Positions 46,041 to 56,169 of a stretch of DNA of 64,000 bases are shown one piece after another. Every line of letters starts with the position of its first letter. Within the stretch, counting starts at the first letter, position 1. Source of the DNA: Paracoccus sp. MBLB3053 (GTDB taxonomy: Bacteria; Pseudomonadota; Alphaproteobacteria; Rhodobacterales; Rhodobacteraceae); the NCBI RefSeq assembly GCF_031822435.1, contig NZ_JAVQLW010000001.1:2737501-2801500 (forward strand). The letters run 5' to 3'. Below the pieces are notes generated by a model. The model ran no database searches. It was not told the DNA's origin and saw only the letters and a list, made by a program, of their open reading frames with translations. Both the position numbers and the translations under genes were made by a program.

Positions 46041-47447
46041 ATGAAAGTCAAGGACGTACTGGATCTGATGAAGGAGGAAGACGTCGAATACGTCGATGTC
46101 CGCTTCACCGATCCCAAGGGCAAGCTGCAGCACGTGACCCTGGTTGCCGACCTGGTCGACGAGGACTTCTTCGAAGAAGGCTTCATGTTCGACGGTTCCT
46201 CGATCGCCGGCTGGAAGTCGATCGACCAGTCCGACATGAAGCTGATCCCGGATGCGTCGTCGGCTTACATCGACCCGTTCTATGCCGAAAAGACCCTCTG
46301 CGTGCATTGCAACGTCGTCGAGCCCGACACCGGCGAGGCCTATTCGCGTGACCCGCGCGGCACCGCCCTGAAAGCCGAGGCCTATCTGAAATCCTCGGGC
46401 ATCGGCGATGTCTCCTATTTCGGGCCGGAAGCCGAATTCTTCCTGTTCGACGATGTGAAATATTCGATCACGCCCCAGAAGGTCGCCTTCGAGATCGACG
46501 CCGTCGACGCCGCCTGGAACACCGACACCGCCTATGAAGACGGCAACCTGGCGCACCGCGCGGCCCATAAGGGCGGCTATTTCCCGGTGAACCCGGTCGA
46601 TGCGGCCCAGGACATCCGCGGCGAGATGCTCTCGACCATGAAGCGCATGGGCATCAAGGTCGACAAGCACCACCACGAGGTCGCGACCGCGCAGCACGAG
46701 TTGGGGATGATCTTCGGCGGGCTGACCGAGCAGGCCGACAACATCCAGAAATACAAATACGTCATCCACAACGTGGCGGCCGCCTACGGCAAATCGGCAA
46801 CCTTCATGCCGAAGCCGATGAAGGGCGACAACGGCTCGGGCATGCACGTCAACATGTCGATCTGGAAAGACGGCAAGCCGCTCTTTGCAGGCGACAAATA
46901 TGCCGACCTGTCGCAAGAGGCCCTGTGGTTCATCGGCGGCATCCTGAAGCACGCCAAGGCGCTGAACGCGCTGACCAACCCCTCGACCAACAGCTACAAG
47001 CGCCTGATCCCGGGCTTCGAGGCTCCGGTTCTGCGCGCCTACTCGGCCCGCAACCGCTCGGGCTGCGTCCGTATTCCGTGGACCGAGTCGCCGAAAGCCA
47101 AGCGCGTCGAGGCTCGTTTCCCCGATCCGGCCGCGAACCCCTACCTGGCTTTCGCAGCCCTGCTGATGGCCGGCCTTGACGGCATCAAGAACAAGATCGA
47201 TCCGGGCCCGGCTTCGGACAAGGACCTTTACGATCTGCCGCCGGAAGAACTGGCCGAGATCCCGACCGTCTGCGGCTCGCTGCGCGAGGCTCTGGAAGAG
47301 CTTGAAAAGGACATGGACTTCCTGCTGGCCGGTGACGTGTTCACCCGCGACCAGCTTGAAGGCTACATCAAGCTGAAGTGGGAAGAGGTTTACGCCTACG
47401 AGCACACCCCCCACCCGATCGAATACGCAATGTACTATTCGGTCTAA
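46041..47447 (+). CDS. glnA: Glutamine synthetase type I
   Basis: 468 residues. It carries the N-terminal [13 protein letters not shown], the ATP-binding [16 protein letters not shown], the glutamate-site [11 protein letters not shown] and the substrate region NRSGCVRIP. Tyr397 in [10 protein letters not shown] is the adenylylation site, so the enzyme is of the GSI-beta type switched by GlnE under PII control. It assimilates ammonium into glutamine. GGAGGAAGG lies 10 nt upstream. A strong terminator follows. Confidence 0.98.
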   Translation: MKVKDVLDLMKEEDVEYVDVRFTDPKGKLQHVTLVADLVDEDFFEEGFMFDGSSIAGWKSIDQSDMKLIPDASSAYIDPFYAEKTLCVHCNVVEPDTGEAYSRDPRGTALKAEAYLKSSGIGDVSYFGPEAEFFLFDDVKYSITPQKVAFEIDAVDAAWNTDTAYEDGNLAHRAAHKGGYFPVNPVDAAQDIRGEMLSTMKRMGIKVDKHHHEVATAQHELGMIFGGLTEQADNIQKYKYVIHNVAAAYGKSATFMPKPMKGDNGSGMHVNMSIWKDGKPLFAGDKYADLSQEALWFIGGILKHAKALNALTNPSTNSYKRLIPGFEAPVLRAYSARNRSGCVRIPWTESPKAKRVEARFPDPAANPYLAFAALLMAGLDGIKNKIDPGPASDKDLYDLPPEELAEIPTVCGSLREALEELEKDMDFLLAGDVFTRDQLEGYIKLKWEEVYAYEHTPHPIEYAMYYSV

Positions 47448-47471
47448 GTCCATAACAGGGACAGTGACAGC

Positions 47472-47503
47472 GAAAGGCCGCCCCCCGGGGCGGCCTTTTT
47501 TGC
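47472..47503 (+). terminator. Rho-independent terminator after glnA
   Basis: AAAGGCCGCCCC pairs with GGGGCGGCCTTT and is followed by a T tract, 25 bp after the glnA stop. Confidence 0.85.
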
Positions 47504-47578
47504 GTCATCCGCGTCTAACCCTTGGCCGAGGCACCCCATCGGGGGCATGATTGGCAAAAACCGAAGGGGGGCGGGATC

Positions 47579-49114
47579 ATGAACTTGTCGAAATCTGGCG
47601 CGGCCATCTGCATGGCCCTGTTTCTCGCGGCATGCGGGCCGGGGCCGGACCTCCGCGATGTCCCGAAACCCGTGACCACGGCCCCGACCGACACGTCGGC
47701 GACCTTCCTTGGCCGCAAGGTCGAAGCCTTCGCGCCGCCGCAGGACGGGCGCTCCGGCATCCGGCTCGTCACCAGCGGCCCCGAGGCATTGGCCTTTCGG
47801 CAGATCCTCAGTGAACGGGCCGAACGCAGCATCGATGCGCAATATTACATCATGCATAATGACGTGACCGGCCACATCTTCGCGGGCGAGCTTCTCAAGG
47901 CAGCGGATCGCGGCGTCCGGGTGCGGCTCCTGCTCGATGACATGTACACTGCGGAATATGATGACATGATGGTCGCGCTCAGCCGCCATCCGAATATCAG
48001 CATCCGCCTGTTCAATCCGTTTCGCCGTGACCTCTGGCGTCCCATCGACAGCCTTTTCGAATTCGGGCGGATCAACCGGCGCATGCACAACAAGTCGATG
48101 ACCTTCGACAACCAGGTCACGCTGGTGGGCGGGCGCAATATCGCCGACGAATATTTCTCGGCGGATGAAGACAGCAACTACGACGATCTCGACCTGCTCG
48201 CCACCGGGCCGGTCGTCGGCGAGGTATCGGGTATCTTCGACACCTATTGGAACAGCCCCTACGCCATCCCCGCCGAAACCGTCATCGGCCAGCGCAAGGA
48301 TACGCCAAGCTATGCCGAGGCCCGCGCCCGGCTGCTCGCGCTTTACGACGCGGCCGGTGACACCGCCTATGGCACTGCGGTCGGGCGGGACGTGCGCCGC
48401 CAGATCAGCGACGGAAACCTGAACCTGTCATGGGTGCCTGCCAGGGCCATTGCCGACAACCCCGACAAGGCCGCAGGCGCCAGCCGTGAAATCCTTGCCG
48501 CCGAGATCCTGCCCTTGCTGACCTCGGCCCGCCGCGAGGTCGTGATCGAATCCGCCTATTTCATGCCCGGTCCCCGCGGCACCGAGCTTCTGGCATCGCT
48601 CGCACGGCGGGGGGTGCATGTCGTGATCCTGACGAACTCGCTCGACTCGAACGACGTCCAGATGGTCCACGCGCATTACGCGCGCTACCGCAAGACCCTG
48701 CTCGAGGCCGGTGTCGAGCTTTGGGAACTGCGCCCCGACAAGGAACGCGCCGACCGCTCGATGCTGCAACTGGGGCAATCCCTGTCGGGCCTGCACAGCA
48801 AGGCGTTTTCCGTGGACGGGCGCTATCTTTTCATCGGCTCCTTCAACTGGGACCCGCGATCGGTCAACATCAACACCGAAATGGGCATCCTCGTCGATTC
48901 CCCGAAAGACGCCCGGGGCGCCGTCCGCCGGCTCGCATCGAACCTGCCCGACACCGCCTACCGGCTGCGCCTGGATGCAGAAGGCCGGATCGAATGGCTG
49001 GAACATCAGCCGGGCGGCGGCTGGATCGCCTACCGGCAGGAACCGGCAAGCTCGGGCTGGCGGCGCTTCGTGACCGGGCTATATGCCTGGCTGCCCGTGG
49101 CAGGGCAGCTTTAG
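47579..49114 (+). CDS. Phospholipase D-family lipoprotein, cardiolipin synthase C-like
   Basis: 511 residues from ATG 47579. A lipoprotein signal ends in LFLAACG with Cys19 as lipid-modified residue. Two HKD motifs are present: MHNKSMTFDNQVTLVGGRN in the first half, and GLHSKAFSVDGRYLFIGSFN in the second. Each shows HxK...D followed by Gly-rich and Asn residues. This organisation and size match ClsC/YmdC-type enzymes that condense phosphatidyl groups to make cardiolipin. Cys19 would anchor it in a periplasm-facing membrane. The gene stands alone after the glnA terminator. Confidence 0.9.
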   Translation: MNLSKSGAAICMALFLAACGPGPDLRDVPKPVTTAPTDTSATFLGRKVEAFAPPQDGRSGIRLVTSGPEALAFRQILSERAERSIDAQYYIMHNDVTGHIFAGELLKAADRGVRVRLLLDDMYTAEYDDMMVALSRHPNISIRLFNPFRRDLWRPIDSLFEFGRINRRMHNKSMTFDNQVTLVGGRNIADEYFSADEDSNYDDLDLLATGPVVGEVSGIFDTYWNSPYAIPAETVIGQRKDTPSYAEARARLLALYDAAGDTAYGTAVGRDVRRQISDGNLNLSWVPARAIADNPDKAAGASREILAAEILPLLTSARREVVIESAYFMPGPRGTELLASLARRGVHVVILTNSLDSNDVQMVHAHYARYRKTLLEAGVELWELRPDKERADRSMLQLGQSLSGLHSKAFSVDGRYLFIGSFNWDPRSVNINTEMGILVDSPKDARGAVRRLASNLPDTAYRLRLDAEGRIEWLEHQPGGGWIAYRQEPASSGWRRFVTGLYAWLPVAGQL

Positions 49115-49133
49115 GCACCGCGCCGCACCGGCT

Positions 49134-49919
49134 TCAGGCGGCTTCGCGGATCGGGAATTCGTCCAGAGACTGGCGCTGCTCCTCGCTCAGATCCTCTTCG
49201 CGGATGACCGAGGTGTGGATCGAAAAGACCACCGCTCCGGTTTCCGGCAGACGGAACAGGCATTGGCGCTCGACCCGGATAAAGGGCAGATCGCCATCGG
49301 GTGCCCTGCCCTGTTCCTCGGTCCGGGGATTGTGCAGCGGCGCGTTCGAATGATGCGCCGTCCCGCGCATCATGCCGATCCCGGGCCGGATGCCGTCCAG
49401 AAGGCGCTGCACCCGCCTGCCGATATCCTCGGTATATTTCTCGACCGGCTTGTGGATGCGCATCATCGGGCGCATGAATTTCTGCTCGAGCGACCACCCC
49501 GCGGGAAAGCACAGGATCGCGCCGCCCAGGATGTGCTCGCCCCCCTCGCCCGGAACCATCAGGCACAGATCCTCCGCGACCAGCCGTCCCAGCGTCAGCA
49601 GCGGCTGGTCGGGGTCCGGGCGGACCAGCCCGCCATCGGGGCGGCGAATGAGCTCGCCCATTCCGTAGCCGTAGCCCGGCAGCAGACGCATGATCCAGTC
49701 GTAAAGTTCGCGCGCGGCCGGTGCACAACCTGTGTACAGCCGGTGTACGGCCTGTGTACGCTCGGTGATCAGCTTTTCCCGCAATTCCAGTTGCTTGGCG
49801 AAGGCATCGTCGCGGATCAGCCAATCCGCCTCGCTGACGGGAACCGTGCCCGGCAGGCGCCGCGTGCGCGGGTCGGTCCAGGGCGCGAAGCCCAGATGTT
49901 TCTGTAAGATCTCGCTCAT
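49134..49919 (-). CDS. Heme-dependent oxidative N-demethylase-like protein (DUF3445)
   Basis: 261 residues. The sequence LGFAPWTDPRTRRLPGTVPV at the start, LVAEDLCLMVPGEGGEHIL, a conserved LCFPAGWSLEQKFMRPM and QCLFRLPETGAVVFSIHTS at the end are those of DUF3445, described for heme-dependent oxidative N-demethylases that act on dimethylamine or related compounds. The other subunits of that enzyme are not adjacent, so its substrate here is open. An 11-bp sequence is tandemly repeated four times inside the gene at 49,717-49,760, coding for residues about 54-68. It is divergent from purB. Confidence 0.85.
   Translation of the reverse strand: MSEILQKHLGFAPWTDPRTRRLPGTVPVSEADWLIRDDAFAKQLELREKLITERTQAVHRLYTGCAPAARELYDWIMRLLPGYGYGMGELIRRPDGGLVRPDPDQPLLTLGRLVAEDLCLMVPGEGGEHILGGAILCFPAGWSLEQKFMRPMMRIHKPVEKYTEDIGRRVQRLLDGIRPGIGMMRGTAHHSNAPLHNPRTEEQGRAPDGDLPFIRVERQCLFRLPETGAVVFSIHTSVIREEDLSEEQRQSLDEFPIREAA
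49717..49760. repeat. Four tandem 11-bp repeats inside the DUF3445 gene
   Basis: Units are GCCGGTGCACA, ACCTGTGTACA, GCCGGTGTACG and GCCTGTGTACG, each differing from a consensus RCCKGTGYACR only at degenerate positions. The period is not a multiple of three, so the same DNA is read in all three phases and the encoded peptide is not itself repetitive. Confidence 0.75.
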
Positions 49920-49995
49920 CCCCGCATCATGCTTACGGCAAGGTTGCGGGCAAGGGGTCTTGCGGCTATCAGGCCAGCAAATACAGGAGAATCCG

Positions 49996-51312
<1,317 letters not shown>

Positions 51313-51372
51313 CGGGCTGTTCTTCATTTGATGCAAGGCTGCCCCCGAGGATTCGGAATCGGGGGCAGTCAC

Positions 51373-52407
51373 ATGGAAATCGCGGCGATCCGGCAACCGG
51401 GGCTGACTGCCCGTCAGAAAGCCGCCATCATTGTCCGGCTGATCCTGGCCGAGGGCGAGGATCTGGATCTTTCGCGACTCTCTCCCGAAATGCAGGCCGA
51501 TCTCGCGCAGGAAATGGCGCAAATGGGGCTGATCGACCGGGAAACCCGCAATGCGGTCATCGTCGAATTCTGCGAAAAACTGGAAAAGGTGGGTCTCAGC
51601 TTTCCGGGAAATATCGACGGAACGCTTGATCTACTTGACGGATACCTCTCAGCCGACACGTCGGATCGGCTGCGCCGCATGGCGGCCCTGCATGGCAGCG
51701 GCGATCCGTGGTTCCGCATCAGCGGCCTCGCCAGCGACCTCCTGGCCGAGCTTGCGCGCACCGAGTCGATCGAGATCGCGGCGGTCATGTTTTCGAAACT
51801 GCCCGTTCCACGCGCCGCAGAGGTCTTCAGCCAGATCGACCCCGAACGCGCCAGGCAGATCGCCTATGCCATGTCCTTGACCGGCACAGTCGAAGCGCCT
51901 GCGCTGAACCGGATCGGCCACGCGCTGATCCAAGCGGCGGATGCCATCCCGCGTACGGCGATCGAGGCGAACGCGGTCGAAAAGGTGGGCGCGATCCTCA
52001 ACTACTCGCCGGCTCTTACCCGCGACACCGTGCTGGCCGGTCTGGAAAATGACGATGCCGATTTCGCTGAGGAGGTCCGCAAGACGTTGTTCACCTGGGC
52101 CAGCATTCCCAGCCGCATCGACGTGCGCGATATCGCGCGCATCCTGCGAGAGGTGGACGGGACAACCCTCGTGAAGGCGCTTGCCGGATCGAAGGGCAAG
52201 GATGTCGCGACCGTAGACTTCCTGCTTGGAGGAGTTTCTTCGCGACTGGCCGAGTCGATCCGGGATGAGATGCAGGCCGTCGGCAAGATCCCCGCGAAGG
52301 CCGCCGAGGAAGCGATGGGCGAGGTCGTGGCGGCGATCCGCCGCATGGAGACCGAGGGTGACCTGTTCCTGATCGCGCTCGACCCGGACGACCCCCCAGC
52401 GCCGTGA
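51373..52407 (+). CDS. fliG: Flagellar motor switch protein FliG
   Basis: 344 residues from ATG 51373; ATG 51328 would add 15 residues without a better ribosome-binding site. The three-domain layout of FliG is visible: an N-terminal LTARQKAAIIVRLILAEG, a middle segment (VMFSKLPVPRAAEVFSQIDP), and a C-terminal domain with charged motor residues (DIARILREVDGTTLVKALAG, then LLGGVSSRLAESIRDEM). FliG joins the MS ring and transmits torque from the stator. It stands alone, away from any flagellar cluster in this window, and is divergent in sequence from enteric FliG. Confidence 0.85.
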   Translation: MEIAAIRQPGLTARQKAAIIVRLILAEGEDLDLSRLSPEMQADLAQEMAQMGLIDRETRNAVIVEFCEKLEKVGLSFPGNIDGTLDLLDGYLSADTSDRLRRMAALHGSGDPWFRISGLASDLLAELARTESIEIAAVMFSKLPVPRAAEVFSQIDPERARQIAYAMSLTGTVEAPALNRIGHALIQAADAIPRTAIEANAVEKVGAILNYSPALTRDTVLAGLENDDADFAEEVRKTLFTWASIPSRIDVRDIARILREVDGTTLVKALAGSKGKDVATVDFLLGGVSSRLAESIRDEMQAVGKIPAKAAEEAMGEVVAAIRRMETEGDLFLIALDPDDPPAP

Positions 52408-52482
52408 CATGCATAGCTTGCCGAGCGGCCCCACCTGGCCTAGCACTTCGGGTTGTATCAAAGGAAAGCTCGGGAAGCGAAG

Positions 52483-52626
52483 ATGACCAACTCCATCGCC
52501 ATTGGGCTCGGATTGCTGATCCTGGCGCTTTTCGCGCTGGACGCGCTGGTCCTGCACCTGGACCTGCCGGTATTTCTGGGAAAGCAGTTTGCCGCGCTGA
52601 TCGAATATCTGAGCTTTTGGCGCTAA
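52483..52626 (+). CDS. 47-residue membrane protein upstream of gap
   Basis: Too short for routine calling, but well formed: GGAAG precedes ATG 52483, and the protein has one membrane helix (SIAIGLGLLILALFALDALV) followed by PVFLGKQFAALIEYL and a final SFWR. I associate such small single-helix proteins with the position upstream of gap in Rhodobacterales, sometimes mislabelled as GAPDH. The gene lies 151 bp before gap. The function is unknown; a regulatory or respiratory-complex accessory role is only a guess. Confidence 0.75.
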   Translation: MTNSIAIGLGLLILALFALDALVLHLDLPVFLGKQFAALIEYLSFWR

Positions 52627-52777
52627 CAGACGACGAAGCGGGCAGAAGCGCCCGTCTGTCAAGGCGCTAACATGAACTATTCACAAGAAACTGGCACTTA
52701 AAGCCGTTCAGCCATTTGCATTCCCCCAGGAATGCGGTCTATCTCGCAGCCGAACATCAACACCGCCGGAGGAACCC

Positions 52778-53779
52778 ATGGCTGTAAAGGTGGCAATCAA
52801 CGGTTTTGGCCGTATCGGCCGGAACGTGCTGCGCGCGATCATTGAATCGGGTCGTACCGATATCGAGGTCGTCGCGATCAACGATCTCGGCCCGGTCGAG
52901 ACCAACGCCCATCTGCTGCGCTACGATTCGGTCCATGGCCGCTTCCCGGCCAAGGTGACGACCACCGAGGACACGATCGACGTTGGCCGTGGCCCGATCA
53001 AGGTCACCGCGATCCGCAACCCGGCCGAACTGCCCTGGGGTGACGTTGACGTCATCATGGAATGCACCGGCATCTTCACCTCGAAGGAAAAGGTCCAGCC
53101 GCACCTTTCGACCGGCGCGAAGCGCGTGCTGATCTCGGCCCCCGGTGACAATGCCGACAAGACCATCGTCTTCGGCGTCAACCACGAGACGCTGACCAAG
53201 GACGACATCGTCGTCTCGAACGCCAGCTGCACCACCAACTGCCTTTCCCCCGTGGCCAAGGTGCTGAACGACACGATCGGGATTGCCCGTGGTTTCATGA
53301 CCACGATCCACAGCTATACCGGCGACCAGCCGACGCTCGACACGATGCACAAGGACCTGTATCGCGCCCGCGCCGCGGCCCTGTCGATGATCCCGACCTC
53401 GACCGGTGCTGCCAAGGCCGTGGGCCTCGTGCTGCCGGAACTCAAGGGCCGCCTCGACGGCGTCGCGATCCGCGTGCCGACCCCGAACGTCTCGGTCGTC
53501 GACCTGACTTTTGAGGCCGCCCGCGACACCTCGGTCGAGGAAATCAACAATGCGATCCGCGCAGCCGCGAATGGCCCGCTGAAAGGCATCCTTGGCTATA
53601 CGGACGAACCGCTGGTTTCGACCGACTTCAACCACGACCCGCACAGCTCGGTCTTCCACATGGACCAGACCAAGGTCATGGAAGGCAAGCTCTGCCGCAT
53701 CCTGACCTGGTACGACAACGAATGGGGCTTCTCGAACCGCATGTCGGATACCGCCGTCGCGATGGGCAAGCTGATCTGA
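52778..53779 (+). CDS. gap: Glyceraldehyde-3-phosphate dehydrogenase, type I
   Basis: 333 residues, with GGAGGAA at 5 nt. The NAD-binding motif [13 protein letters not shown] begins at residue 7, and the catalytic Cys is in [12 protein letters not shown] (residue 151), with the partner His in [13 protein letters not shown]. The C-terminal [12 protein letters not shown] is typical. The enzyme converts glyceraldehyde 3-phosphate to 1,3-bisphosphoglycerate in glycolysis, and in reverse in gluconeogenesis. Asp at the end of the second beta strand (AINDL) points to NAD preference. A strong terminator follows. Confidence 0.98.
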   Translation: MAVKVAINGFGRIGRNVLRAIIESGRTDIEVVAINDLGPVETNAHLLRYDSVHGRFPAKVTTTEDTIDVGRGPIKVTAIRNPAELPWGDVDVIMECTGIFTSKEKVQPHLSTGAKRVLISAPGDNADKTIVFGVNHETLTKDDIVVSNASCTTNCLSPVAKVLNDTIGIARGFMTTIHSYTGDQPTLDTMHKDLYRARAAALSMIPTSTGAAKAVGLVLPELKGRLDGVAIRVPTPNVSVVDLTFEAARDTSVEEINNAIRAAANGPLKGILGYTDEPLVSTDFNHDPHSSVFHMDQTKVMEGKLCRILTWYDNEWGFSNRMSDTAVAMGKLI

Positions 53780-53804
53780 TCCGGGACTGGACGAAGAAAT
53801 GACG

Positions 53805-53828
53805 AACGCGCCCCAAGGGGCGCGTTTT
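53805..53828 (+). terminator. Rho-independent terminator after gap
   Basis: AACGCGCCCC pairs with GGGGCGCGTT, followed by TT. It may also end the convergent gene at 53,862. Confidence 0.75.
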
Positions 53829-53861
53829 GCGTTTGCAAGACCGACAGCTCAGCGCCGGGTA

Positions 53862-54176
53862 CTATTTCTTGTTCGACAGGCGCCGAACATTCGCCTTTGT
53901 GCGCCGACGATAGGGGCGCAGCGCCGCCGCCACGACCCGATCGGCCCGATCTCCGCGGCCCGCGGCTTGAAGCGCTGCGAACATTGCCTCTGAGGCCGCA
54001 TTGGCTTTCTCGACCACCATCCTGGTCGGTTCGGTGGCGTCCTGACGCACCAGGCCCATCATGCCGGCCGTGCGCATTGCGATCACCATCTGGGATTCCC
54101 ATGCGATCCGGGCCATCTGCTGCCAAAGCAGCATCGGGTTGCCGATCGTGAACGGGTCTAACTTGCGAGACGCCAT
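53862..54176 (-). CDS. Small helical protein, conserved-type hypothetical (phasin-like)
   Basis: 104 residues from ATG 54176, with GGAG 6 nt upstream. It is entirely helical with a Met/Ala/Gln-rich core (LLWQQMARIAWESQMVIAM, then RMVVEKANAASEAMFAALQA) and a basic C-terminus (RRRTKANVRRLSNKK). This resembles short phasin-like or coiled-coil proteins seen in Rhodobacterales, but no motif proves it. It is divergent from pyrC and convergent with gap. Confidence 0.55.
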   Translation of the reverse strand: MASRKLDPFTIGNPMLLWQQMARIAWESQMVIAMRTAGMMGLVRQDATEPTRMVVEKANAASEAMFAALQAAGRGDRADRVVAAALRPYRRRTKANVRRLSNKK

Positions 54177-54303
54177 CCGCCACTCCGTTAACATCTTTAC
54201 AGGCGAAGGAACCTGCGCCTTCCGGCGAAGGAATCCAAGTCATTCTTTCGCGATCTGCCCGGGGCCTATTTTCATGCCCTGCCAGCCGGTATAGAGGATG
54301 CCC

Positions 54304-55347
54304 ATGATCACTTCCATGACGCTCCGCCGCCCCGACGACTGGCACCTGCACCTTCGCGATGGTGAGATGCTTGCTGCAGTTGCAGCATATTCCAGCCATT
54401 TCGGCCGGGCCATGATCATGCCCAATCTGGTGCCCCCCGTCGTCACCGGGGCACAGGCTGCTGCCTATCGCGACCGCATTCTCGCCGCTCTGCCCGAGAA
54501 AGTGACGTTGCGTCCATTGATGACGCTCTACCTGACCGAAGACACTGATCCCTCCGATCTTGTGGCGGCGCATCGGGATGGAATCATCACCGCCGTCAAG
54601 CTCTATCCGGCAGGCGCGACGACGAACTCGGCTTCGGGCGTGCAGGACTTCGACAAGGTGCGGCCCGTTCTCGAGGCCATGGCCGAGGCCGGCATCCCGC
54701 TTTGCACCCATGGCGAGGTGACCGATCCGGCGGTCGACATCTTCGACCGCGAGGCCGTCTTCATCGACCGCGTGCTTGACCCGATCCGCCGCGCGACGCC
54801 GGGCCTGCGCGTGGTGATGGAACATATCACCACCTCGGACGGCGTCGATTACGTCAGCAGCCAGAGCGATATGGGCGCGACCATCACCACCCATCACCTG
54901 GTGATCAACCGCAACCACATCCTGGTCGGCGGCATCCGCCCGCATTACTACTGCCTGCCGGTCGCCAAGCGCGAAAGCCATCGCCTCGCGCTGCGCCGCG
55001 CCGCGACCTCGGGGGACACGCGCTTCTTCCTCGGCACTGATTCGGCGCCGCATCCGGACCGCGCCAAGGAATCGGCCTGCGGCTGCGCCGGCTGCTTCAC
55101 CGCCCCGAACACCATGTCGATCCTTGCCAAGGTCTTCGAAGAGGATGGCGCGCTCGACAGACTGGAAGGCTTCACCTCGCTCAACGGCCCGGCCTTCTAC
55201 GGGCTGCCCGCGAACGAGGACATGATCCGCCTCGTCAAGCGCGAGACCCCGGCCACCTATCCGACCCATATCCCCGCCGGGGACGAGACCGTCACCGTCT
55301 TCGATCCCGGCTTCCCGCTCTACTGGCATGTCGAGGACCCCGCATGA
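54304..55347 (+). CDS. pyrC: Dihydroorotase, class II (PyrC type)
   Basis: 347 residues from ATG 54304, preferred over 54298 because of AGAGGA spacing. The zinc ligands are His14 and His16 in [10 protein letters not shown], the carbamylated Lys99 in [13 protein letters not shown], the His residues in LCTHGEV and VMEHITT, and the Asp in [10 protein letters not shown]. It closes carbamoyl-aspartate to dihydroorotate in pyrimidine synthesis. Its stop overlaps the pyrE start by 4 nt, giving a pyrCE unit. Confidence 0.97.
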   Translation: MITSMTLRRPDDWHLHLRDGEMLAAVAAYSSHFGRAMIMPNLVPPVVTGAQAAAYRDRILAALPEKVTLRPLMTLYLTEDTDPSDLVAAHRDGIITAVKLYPAGATTNSASGVQDFDKVRPVLEAMAEAGIPLCTHGEVTDPAVDIFDREAVFIDRVLDPIRRATPGLRVVMEHITTSDGVDYVSSQSDMGATITTHHLVINRNHILVGGIRPHYYCLPVAKRESHRLALRRAATSGDTRFFLGTDSAPHPDRAKESACGCAGCFTAPNTMSILAKVFEEDGALDRLEGFTSLNGPAFYGLPANEDMIRLVKRETPATYPTHIPAGDETVTVFDPGFPLYWHVEDPA

Positions 55348-56015
55348 CCCTGCCCTTCCCCCCGCGTGAGGAAATCGCGCGCCTGACCGCCCGCATGCTG
55401 CTGGAAATCAAGGCCGTGCATTTCAACGCGGCCGAGCCCTATACCTATGCGTCCGGCCTGAAGGGCCCGACCTATATCGACTGCCGCAAGCTGATCAGCT
55501 TCCCGCGCATCCGCTCGACTCTGATGGATTTCCTGTCGGCAACCGTGCTGCGCGATGCGGGCTTCGACGCCTTCGACAATATCGCCGGTGGCGAGACGGC
55601 GGGCATCCCCTTCGCGGCTCTGGTCGCGGAACGGCTTGAGCTGCCGATGACCTATGTGCGCAAGAAGCCCAAGGGTTACGGCCGCAACGCCCGCATCGAG
55701 GGCGCGATGACCGAGGGCCAGCGCGTCCTGCTGGTCGAGGACCTGACCACGGATGGTGGCTCGAAGCTGAGCTTCGTCGACGCGATCCGCGAGACCGGCG
55801 CTTCCTGCGCCCATACCGCGGTGATCTTCTATTACGGCATCTTCCCGGAAACGACGCAGCGCCTTGCCGATCACGGCGTGCAGCTGCACCATCTCTGCAC
55901 CTGGTGGGACGTGCTGGCCGAGGCCAAGGCGCAGGGCTTCTATGACGAGGCCACGCTGAACGAGGTCGAGAGCTTCCTGACCGATCCGCGCGCCTGGCAG
56001 GCCGCCCACCCGTAA
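55344..56015 (+). CDS. pyrE: Orotate phosphoribosyltransferase
   Basis: 223 residues. It has the PRPP-binding motif [17 protein letters not shown], the catalytic-loop Lys residues in [17 protein letters not shown] and an N-terminal [16 protein letters not shown]. It converts orotate and PRPP to OMP and is co-translated with pyrC. The Pro and Trp-rich C-terminus ([12 protein letters not shown]) is typical of the alphaproteobacterial type. Confidence 0.97.
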   Translation: MTLPFPPREEIARLTARMLLEIKAVHFNAAEPYTYASGLKGPTYIDCRKLISFPRIRSTLMDFLSATVLRDAGFDAFDNIAGGETAGIPFAALVAERLELPMTYVRKKPKGYGRNARIEGAMTEGQRVLLVEDLTTDGGSKLSFVDAIRETGASCAHTAVIFYYGIFPETTQRLADHGVQLHHLCTWWDVLAEAKAQGFYDEATLNEVESFLTDPRAWQAAHP

Positions 56016-56041
56016 GCCGTTCTCGGCCCAGAAAATGCGAC

Positions 56042-56074
56042 GCCGCCCGTGCGCCTGCGCGGGCGGCAATCTTT
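56042..56074 (+). terminator. Hairpin after pyrE with CTTTT tail
   Basis: GCCGCCCGTGC pairs with GCGCGGGCGGC (one G-U) and is followed by AATCTTTT. It overlaps the first of the DnaA-box-like sites ahead of dnaB. Confidence 0.7.
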
Positions 56075-56130
56075 TCCACAGCTTATCCACAGCATATCCA
56101 GATAGACCGCTGGTAGCTTAAGGTGGATAA
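56072..56130. promoter_or_regulatory. DnaA-box-like cluster upstream of dnaB
   Basis: TTTTCCACA (56072-56080), TTATCCACA (56083-56091) and, on the other strand, GTGGATAA (56123-56130) are one near-match, one perfect match and one 8-of-9 match to the DnaA box. All lie within 100 bp of the dnaB start, so DnaA may regulate helicase expression. Confidence 0.6.
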
Positions 56131-56169
56131 GTACCCTCACTCGAGTCGAACATCCGGAGCCTTCAAGGG

